DNA of 64,000 nt, taken from assembly GCF_900155535.1 (NCBI RefSeq), contig NZ_LT706965.1, positions 1 through 64,000 of the forward strand. Reading direction: 5' to 3'. The stretch comes from Corynebacterium urinipleomorphum. GTDB lineage: Bacteria > Actinomycetota > Actinomycetes > Mycobacteriales > Mycobacteriaceae. Of the stretch, positions 56,498 to 64,000 are shown in pieces. The position numbers and the translations under genes were made by a program. The notes below the pieces were generated by a model. It was not told the origin of the DNA and searched no databases. It was given only the letters and a program-made list of their open reading frames with translations. Position 1 is the stretch's first letter. Each line of letters begins with the position of its first letter.

Positions 56498-57177
56498 TGG
56501 CTACCGAGTCCCTCCGCGTCGACGCTGGAGCAGCTGGGCTGAAGGCGCTCGTCGAGCGTGCGCTCGCCCTGGACGCTACGGGCTCAGCACGCTTTTCGAC
56601 GTTGGCTGCCACCCCCGATAACCCCGCCGTCGACGTTTTTGTGACCACCCCGTTCAGCTGCGTCGCATCGCGCCGGGTGGCGGGCGAGGCCTCCCGCGAC
56701 GGGGCAGTGGTGTCGCTGCAGGACCTGCGCGACGCGCTGGCGAAAGATTCCGCGGCCGGCGCAGAAGCTGATGGCCCGCTCGAAATCGGTCCCGCCCGCG
56801 ATGCGAACTGGCTCGGGGCGCTGCCGCCGAAGAGCGGCTACATCGAGCGCGACATCGTCCCGGTAAACGTTGTGAGGGATCTCGCCGACCAGGGCCGGCG
56901 TCTCGCCCGGCAATTCTCCGGGCCCATGGGCCCGCCGCGCTCGCTGCTCGAGCAGATCGTGCTCACCGCCGATGCCGAGGAGACCTCCGGCGCGCCGGTG
57001 GATGTGCCGATGCGCATGATCTTCACCTGCACCTCCCTCGGGTTGATTCCGGGGCCGGCCGCACCGGTGGAGATCCCGCGGCACCTGCGCGTGTCCACCG
57101 CCGGGCGGTGGATCCGCCTCGATGCCCCATTCGGCAGCGTCTACTACACCGCCGGGGGCATCAACCTGTTCGGTTAA
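56497..57177 (+). CDS. Conserved hypothetical protein
   Basis: 226 residues, GTG start overlapping the thioesterase stop (TAGTG). No TM segment or signal peptide. Alpha/beta pattern with VDVFVTTPFSCVASRRVAG, SGYIERDIVPVNVVRDLADQ and SVYYTAGGINLFG at the end. I do not recognise the family; the tight coupling to the thioesterase suggests a joint function. It converges on the FAD-oxidase gene with three bases between. Confidence 0.75.
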   Translation: MATESLRVDAGAAGLKALVERALALDATGSARFSTLAATPDNPAVDVFVTTPFSCVASRRVAGEASRDGAVVSLQDLRDALAKDSAAGAEADGPLEIGPARDANWLGALPPKSGYIERDIVPVNVVRDLADQGRRLARQFSGPMGPPRSLLEQIVLTADAEETSGAPVDVPMRMIFTCTSLGLIPGPAAPVEIPRHLRVSTAGRWIRLDAPFGSVYYTAGGINLFG

Positions 57178-57180
57178 GAG

Positions 57181-58527
57181 CTAACCGAACAGCTGCTTCA
57201 GGTGCTCCGACCCGAATTTCCGGGTGGGGTCCATCTGCTCGCGCAGGGCGCAGAATTCGTCGAAACGCGGGTACATTTCCGCGAAGTCCGCGCGGCCGAG
57301 CGTGTGCATCTTGCCCCAGTGCGGACGTCCGCCCGCAGCGTGGAGCACGTCCTGGATGGGCGGGAAGAACTCGTGCGGGTTCATTGCCTTGGGCACGTGG
57401 AAGGCGATGTACATGGACTCACGCCCGGTTGAGGTGGACAGTGCCACGTCGTCGGCGGCAGTGGTGCGCAGTTCGAGGGGGAAGGGGATGAGCCAGTTGC
57501 GGCGGTCCATTTCCCGCCGGATTTCGCGGACGGCTTCCGGTCCGGCTTCAAGAGGCACCGCGAATTCCATTTCGTGGAAGCGGACGCGGCGCGGGGTGGC
57601 AAAGACGTCGTGCGCGCGGGACCGGTAGCGGTTGGCGGCCATCGCGCCGGCGGCGATGCCGTTGAGCTTCGGGGTGGCGCGGGGAACTGCTCGCGCCACG
57701 GCCAGGGCGGCGGCGAAAGCTCCATTGCCGATCAGGTCGTCCTCGATGAACCGGGTGAACCGCCCGCGCACCTTGGGCTCCCCGCCGGGTGCCGGAGCAC
57801 CCGGCGCCAGGCGGGTATTGGACTTCACCATCGCGCGGCCCGTGTGCGGGAACCAGAACGCCTCGTAGTGGTCCACGGCGCGGGAGCGCTCCTCCCACGT
57901 GTCCAGCACGGTGTCGAGGCTCTCCGCTCCTTCTTCCGCGAGCAGATCGAATGCGTCGACGCACTGCATCTCCACCTCGACGATGACACCGAGAGCGCCC
58001 AGGGAGACGGTGACCAAACGAAGAGCATCCGGATCGGTGTCGATGGAGTAGTCGCGGCGGTCACCGGAGGCGTCGATAAGCGAAAGGCCCGTGACTGTGC
58101 CTGCGAAGCCGGTCCACTCGATGCCCGTGCCGTGCGTGGATGTGGAGATCGCGCCGGCGACCGACTGGACATCGATGTCGCCCTGGTTGGCCAGCGCGAG
58201 GCCGAACGGCTGGAGGTATTCCGGGATGCGGTGCAGGCGCGTGCCGGCGAGGAAGCGCACGCGTTTTGTCTCCGGGTCGATGCGGACAATGCCCGCGAGC
58301 TTGTCCAGGCTGATCATCGCGTCCGCGCCCGCAGCGACCGGTGTGAAGGAGTGGCCGCCGCCGACAGTGCGCACCGACCGGCCCGCGGGAAGCGTGCGCA
58401 CGATGTGCTGAACTTCCTCGATGGTGGCGGGGTAGTAGAACGCGCTCGGTGAGGTGCTCACCGACCCCGACCAGTTGCGGAAGGTCGCGCCCGTGCGCAT
58501 TTCAGGGTTGCTGATTGTCGTGCTCAT
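57181..58527 (-). CDS. FAD-linked aldonolactone/alditol oxidase (ALO type)
   Basis: 448 residues, VAO/PCMH flavoprotein fold. H59 in TVGGGHSFTPVA is placed for covalent FAD attachment. STSTHGTG and GALGVIVEVEMQC are in the FAD domain; HWGKMH near the C-terminus and the closing FGSEHLKQLFG are typical of D-arabinono-1,4-lactone and L-gulonolactone oxidases. Substrate not certain. It overlaps the upstream PLP-enzyme gene by four bases (ATGA). Confidence 0.87.
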   Translation of the reverse strand: MSTTISNPEMRTGATFRNWSGSVSTSPSAFYYPATIEEVQHIVRTLPAGRSVRTVGGGHSFTPVAAGADAMISLDKLAGIVRIDPETKRVRFLAGTRLHRIPEYLQPFGLALANQGDIDVQSVAGAISTSTHGTGIEWTGFAGTVTGLSLIDASGDRRDYSIDTDPDALRLVTVSLGALGVIVEVEMQCVDAFDLLAEEGAESLDTVLDTWEERSRAVDHYEAFWFPHTGRAMVKSNTRLAPGAPAPGGEPKVRGRFTRFIEDDLIGNGAFAAALAVARAVPRATPKLNGIAAGAMAANRYRSRAHDVFATPRRVRFHEMEFAVPLEAGPEAVREIRREMDRRNWLIPFPLELRTTAADDVALSTSTGRESMYIAFHVPKAMNPHEFFPPIQDVLHAAGGRPHWGKMHTLGRADFAEMYPRFDEFCALREQMDPTRKFGSEHLKQLFG

Positions 58528-59738
58528 CGCAGTGTCCACCCATTTCCTCTGTATGTGTCCCACATTTCTGCTTCGCCGTCCGGGTGGACGGCGACGATTC
58601 CGTCGACGTGCTCCGTCATCTCCCCGGCCTTCGCGTGGCGGAACCACACAAGGTCGCCCACGGCCAAGCTGTTCGCGGCTGGTCCGTGCAGAGGGGTCTG
58701 CACTTCGCCCGCGCCTTCTGTCGCGGAGTAGCTCAACCCGCCGGGGTGCACCGCCACCGGTACCCGGTCCGCGGCGGGTGGGCCGGAGGCGATCCACCCG
58801 CCGGAATTCACCGTCGCCCAGCCCGGCGCGGGGATGCGCGAGACCTGGCAGATGAAGAACGCAGCCGCGCGGTGGTTCACGGTGGCGAAGTTGTCGAAGA
58901 TGACGGGGGTGTAGAACCCGGAGCCCGCTGCGAGCTCCGTCAGCGTCCCCTCGGCCGCGCTGACGTCGAGCGAGCCCGTGCCGCCTCCGTTGACGAATTC
59001 CAGGTCCGCGACCTCGCGCGCGGCGTCGATGCACGCTTTACGGCGCGGCCCCAGCTGGTCCATGGAGGTGCGCCGCAGCCACCGCTTCACGGATCCCGCC
59101 ACACCCGGTTCCGCGTCTGCGACCGACGCGACCTGCCCCTCGTACGCCATCACGCCCACAAGACGCAGGCATTGCTTATCGACGATCCCCCGCGCCAGTT
59201 CCCTCACCTGCTCCGGCGAGCGGACGGGGGAGCGCCGCGGCCCGATGACCGCGCCGGGCAGGTGGAGCGTGCAGTCGAGGTCGATGGCCACGCGCACCGG
59301 CCCGGCGCCCTGTGCCGCTGCCTCGATGAGGTCGAGGTGCTCGGTGCAGTCGACCATGACGGTGATGACTTCGCGCAGCGCGGGATCGGACGCGAGTTCA
59401 CGCAACGCGGGCACATTCACGCTCGGGTAGGCCACGACAATGTCGTCGAAGCCCTCGCGCGCCAGGTAGATCGCCTCCGGGACGCTGTAGGACAAAATCC
59501 CCTGAAAACCGTCGTGGTTCAGCGCCCGCCGCAGGGCTGCGGTGCTGCGCAAGGATTTCGACGCCACACGGATGGGCAACCCGCGCGACCGCCCGACCAT
59601 CTGCTCCGCATTGTGGTCGAAGGCTCCGAGGTCCACAGCAGCGAACGGTGCAGCTATCTGCCCGCTCTTAACAAGCGGCGGCACGACCGCGAGCAGTGTC
59701 TGGGAAGGGGTGGTGACCGTAGATGGCATAGGTGCCAT
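58524..59738 (-). CDS. Fold-type III PLP enzyme (D-serine dehydratase/D-threonine aldolase-like)
   Basis: 404 residues. The PLP lysine is K61 in PIRVASKSLRS. The alanine-racemase-like barrel (about 30-290) is followed by the DSD1-like metal-binding domain with DVSAAEGTLTELAAGSGFYT, TVNSGGWIASG and DLVWFRHAKAGEM; His and Cys ligands of the zinc-dependent subtype are not obvious to me. It should act on a D-amino acid or D-hydroxy amino acid. First gene of an operon with the FAD oxidase; divergent AT-poor leader of about 20 bp. Confidence 0.82.
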   Translation of the reverse strand: MAPMPSTVTTPSQTLLAVVPPLVKSGQIAAPFAAVDLGAFDHNAEQMVGRSRGLPIRVASKSLRSTAALRRALNHDGFQGILSYSVPEAIYLAREGFDDIVVAYPSVNVPALRELASDPALREVITVMVDCTEHLDLIEAAAQGAGPVRVAIDLDCTLHLPGAVIGPRRSPVRSPEQVRELARGIVDKQCLRLVGVMAYEGQVASVADAEPGVAGSVKRWLRRTSMDQLGPRRKACIDAAREVADLEFVNGGGTGSLDVSAAEGTLTELAAGSGFYTPVIFDNFATVNHRAAAFFICQVSRIPAPGWATVNSGGWIASGPPAADRVPVAVHPGGLSYSATEGAGEVQTPLHGPAANSLAVGDLVWFRHAKAGEMTEHVDGIVAVHPDGEAEMWDTYRGNGWTLR

Positions 59739-59804
59739 CGTAGTTTTAGGAAACTAACTATGTGGGCGTTTCGGTGACGGATTTCATCCCGCTGAGCCGT
59801 GCCG

Positions 59805-60269
59805 TTACATCAGGCTGCCGCCTTGCGAACGCATTCCCGGGTGGTCCTCCGGCTGGTTGATCATCATGTAGGCGACCCGCTGCATGTTGTCCCAGATCGC
59901 GTCCCTTTGGGCCGGCAGGAGCTCGTCCTCGGTGAACTGGTCGAGCGAGTTGCTCATCAGGTCGAGCCACCGCTCCGCTTCCTTCATTCCGATGGCGAAG
60001 GGGAAGTGCCGTCGGCGCAGCATCGGTGCTCCACGGCGTTCGCTGAAGGTCTGCGGGCCGCCCCAGTACTGCACCAGGAACCACCGCAGCCGGTCTTCCG
60101 CCCCGTCGAAGTCGTCTTCGGGGTACATGGGACCGATCAGATCGTCCTCGCGCACCTCTTTGTAAAAGCCCCCGACGAGCCGGCGGAAGAAGTCCTCCCC
60201 GAGTGCCTCGTACATCGTCTGGGCTGTGTTTTTGGCGTGTTCTTCGCTGCCGCCCGCGTTCGTAGTCAT
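59805..60269 (-). CDS. glbO: Group II truncated haemoglobin
   Basis: 154 residues. The proximal His is in RRRHFPFAIG, Trp G8 in ERWLDLM, Tyr CD1 in GPMYPEDDF, and WFLVQYWGGPQTFSERRG is the E-helix signature of trHbO. It binds oxygen and is linked to respiration or oxidative stress in mycobacteria and corynebacteria. Diverges from metB. Confidence 0.94.
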   Translation of the reverse strand: MTTNAGGSEEHAKNTAQTMYEALGEDFFRRLVGGFYKEVREDDLIGPMYPEDDFDGAEDRLRWFLVQYWGGPQTFSERRGAPMLRRRHFPFAIGMKEAERWLDLMSNSLDQFTEDELLPAQRDAIWDNMQRVAYMMINQPEDHPGMRSQGGSLM

Positions 60270-60348
60270 CGCCCCTCATCCTACGCCGGTGCTCTCCGGG
60301 TCTTTCCCGGCCGCCGTGAATGTAAACCGGCACCCGCCGTCGGCGTAA

Positions 60349-60364
60349 TGGACCGCTTGGTCTA
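60349..60364. promoter_or_regulatory. McbR-like operator upstream of metB
   Basis: TGGAC-N6-GTCTA differs by one base from the McbR consensus TAGAC-N6-GTCTA. McbR represses sulfur-amino-acid genes in corynebacteria and metB is a known target there. The site is 30 bp before the metB start. Confidence 0.7.
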
Positions 60365-60393
60365 TTCTGCGTAGTTGAGAAGAAAGGATTGTG

Positions 60394-61587
60394 ATGTCTG
60401 CCGGATTCAACACCGATTCCATCCACGCCGGATACGAGCCGGATTCCCTCTACGGGTCGATCAACACCCCCATCTACGCGTCGACCACTTTCGCGCAGGA
60501 TGACCTGGCGGTGACCCGCAACGGGTACGAATACACCCGCGTGGGCAACCCGACCATCACGGCGTTGGAGAAGACCGTCGCCGCTCTGGAGAAAGCCGAC
60601 TACGGCGTGGCGTTCTCCTCCGGCATGGCGGCCGTGGACTCGGTGCTGCGTATCCTGCTCAAGCCTGGCGACCACATTGTCATCGGCAACGACGCTTACG
60701 GCGGCACCTACCGCCTGATTCAGCAGATCTTCACGCAGTGGGGGATTGAGAACACCCCGGTGGACATCACCAACGTCGACGAGGTCGCCGCCGCGATCCA
60801 GGACAACACCAAGGTCGTGTGGGTCGAGTCCCCGACAAACCCGCTGCTGTCCATCGCGGACATTCAGGCGCTCGCCGCCATCAAGGGTGAGGCCACCCTC
60901 GTCGTGGACAACACCTTCGCCTCCCCGTACCTCCAGCAGCCGCTGGAGCTTGGCGCGGACGTGGTCCTGCACTCGACGACCAAGTACATTGGCGGCCACT
61001 CCGACGTTGTCGGCGGTGTCGTCGTCGGCCGTAACGCGGAAGAAGGTCACGAGGGCGTCTCCGCGATCACCGCGGGCAGCTTCGACGCGCTGAACAATTT
61101 GGAGGAGCAGCTGCGCTTCTTCTTCGGCTGGGTCGGCGCGATCCCCTCGCCGTTCGACACCTACCTCACCGCCCGCGGCCTGAAGACCCTCGGCGTGCGC
61201 ATGGACAAGCACTGCGACAATGCCGAAGCAGTGGCGAACTACTTGAACAGCTCCGACAAAGTCGCCCGCGTCTACTACCCGGGCCTGGAGGACCACCCCG
61301 GCCACGACATCGCCGTGCGCCAGATGCGCCGCTTCGGCGGCATGGTCTCCGTGGCGTTCAACACCGCGGAGCAGGCAATGACGTTCTGCCGCTCGACCAA
61401 GCTGTTCTGCCTTGCCGAGTCCCTCGGCGGCGTGGAGAGCCTCCTCGAGCACCCGGCCAGCATGACCCACGTGTCCGTCGCGGGATCCGCACTCGAGGTC
61501 CCGCCGGAACTGGTGCGCATCTCCGTCGGCATCGAGGACACCGAGGACCTCATCGCTGACCTTGAGCAGGCACTGGCGAAGCTCTAG
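60394..61587 (+). CDS. metB: Cystathionine gamma-synthase
   Basis: 397 residues, fold-type I PLP enzyme. The PLP lysine is K197 in [13 protein letters not shown]. Also seen: [49 protein letters not shown] [19 protein letters not shown] and [20 protein letters not shown]. It joins O-acetyl- or O-succinyl-homoserine with cysteine in methionine synthesis. ATG 60394 follows AAAGGA; a GTG lies one codon earlier. Confidence 0.95.
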   Translation: MSAGFNTDSIHAGYEPDSLYGSINTPIYASTTFAQDDLAVTRNGYEYTRVGNPTITALEKTVAALEKADYGVAFSSGMAAVDSVLRILLKPGDHIVIGNDAYGGTYRLIQQIFTQWGIENTPVDITNVDEVAAAIQDNTKVVWVESPTNPLLSIADIQALAAIKGEATLVVDNTFASPYLQQPLELGADVVLHSTTKYIGGHSDVVGGVVVGRNAEEGHEGVSAITAGSFDALNNLEEQLRFFFGWVGAIPSPFDTYLTARGLKTLGVRMDKHCDNAEAVANYLNSSDKVARVYYPGLEDHPGHDIAVRQMRRFGGMVSVAFNTAEQAMTFCRSTKLFCLAESLGGVESLLEHPASMTHVSVAGSALEVPPELVRISVGIEDTEDLIADLEQALAKL

Positions 61588-61618
61588 CACACGCTTCTCG
61601 CCTCGCTACTCCCGCCAA

Positions 61619-61683
61619 ATGCAGCTACTCGCTTGCAGCTCAACCCGGTTTTTCGGCTTTTAGCTGCGTGCTGGTAGCTGCAT
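61619..61683. terminator. Nested inverted repeat between metB and pepN
   Basis: Outer arms ATGCAGCTAC (61619-61628) and GTAGCTGCAT (61674-61683) match perfectly; inner arms GCAGCT (61635-61640) and AGCTGC (61662-61667) also pair; the middle has CCGGTTTTTCGG. It lies between convergent genes and may terminate in both directions. The arms repeat the same word four times, which is more than a simple terminator needs. Confidence 0.55.
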
Positions 61684-61743
61684 GTGCGGTTTTGGGGGAC
61701 TGTCGCGGCCCCGGGCGGCCCCGGGGTGGCGCTGGGGGCCGGT

Positions 61744-64000
<2,257 letters not shown>

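Noticed and set aside
58528..59034. N-terminal extension of the FAD oxidase
   Set aside because: It overlaps the PLP-enzyme gene and has no similarity to oxidases; ATG 58527 gives the family length.

Overview
The window is chromosomal DNA of a moderately high-G+C actinobacterium, almost certainly a Corynebacterium. The case rests on gene content and order: a class Ib ribonucleotide reductase set nrdH-nrdI-nrdE-nrdF followed by ctaD, serB and a Pth2-type gene; a clpS-DUF2017-P1 peptidase-rhomboid-murI-MBL-rph-rdgB cluster; ettA plus a thioesterase; a group II truncated haemoglobin; and metB preceded by a McbR-like operator. The species cannot be named from the sequence alone.

Layout. 1-400: tail of an rRNA operon (spacer, 5S rRNA, terminator). 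454-11316: housekeeping and envelope genes (ABC/FtsX exporter, two crcB fluoride channels, pgm, MauE-like/DsbA-like thiol-redox pair, tRNA-Ala, EF-hand lipoprotein, ogt, fructosamine kinase, nadE, cysteine-free bL36). 11403-16450: a 5.0 kb nested insertion-sequence island, with perfect terminal inverted repeats and an 8-bp target duplication, holding pieces of IS1249-like, IS256 and ISL3-type elements and one SHOCT-domain gene. 16540-20925: the nrdHIEF locus behind NrdR-like palindromes. 21193-35572: ctaD, serB, pth2-like gene, dinG, pncB and the clpS-to-rdgB cluster. 35674-40527: small membrane genes, tRNA-Leu, bcp, pncA, LOG protein, tRNA-Lys, L,D-transpeptidase.

40606-47254 is a metal-resistance island: a DUF1541 lipoprotein with a CsoR-like operator upstream, a CopB-type copper ATPase, CsoR, a broken flavin monooxygenase gene, CmtR and a P1B-4-type ATPase. 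47304-53429: tRNA-His, orn, an SDR, a YozG/DUF2975 pair, two tiny acidic genes, an SMI1/KNR4 gene, tRNA-Arg and a CopD-CtaG fusion. 53590-64000: ssb paralogue, ettA, thioesterase, a FAD-oxidase/PLP-enzyme pair, glbO, metB and the 3' part of pepN, which runs off the right edge.

Functional links: NAD salvage and synthesis (pncA, pncB, nadE); dNTP supply (nrdHIEF, rdgB); copper and cytochrome oxidase (ctaD, CopD-CtaG, CsoR, CopB); divalent-metal export (CmtR and its ATPase); protein quality control (ClpS, rhomboid, Pth2).

The most unusual signal is an 11-base word, GCTTATCGACG, present 13 times on either strand, spread over core genes and missing from both acquired islands. Others are a 41-bp repeat lying exactly 6 bp from the CCA end of two different tRNA genes, and two IS256 copies sharing the same in-frame TGA.
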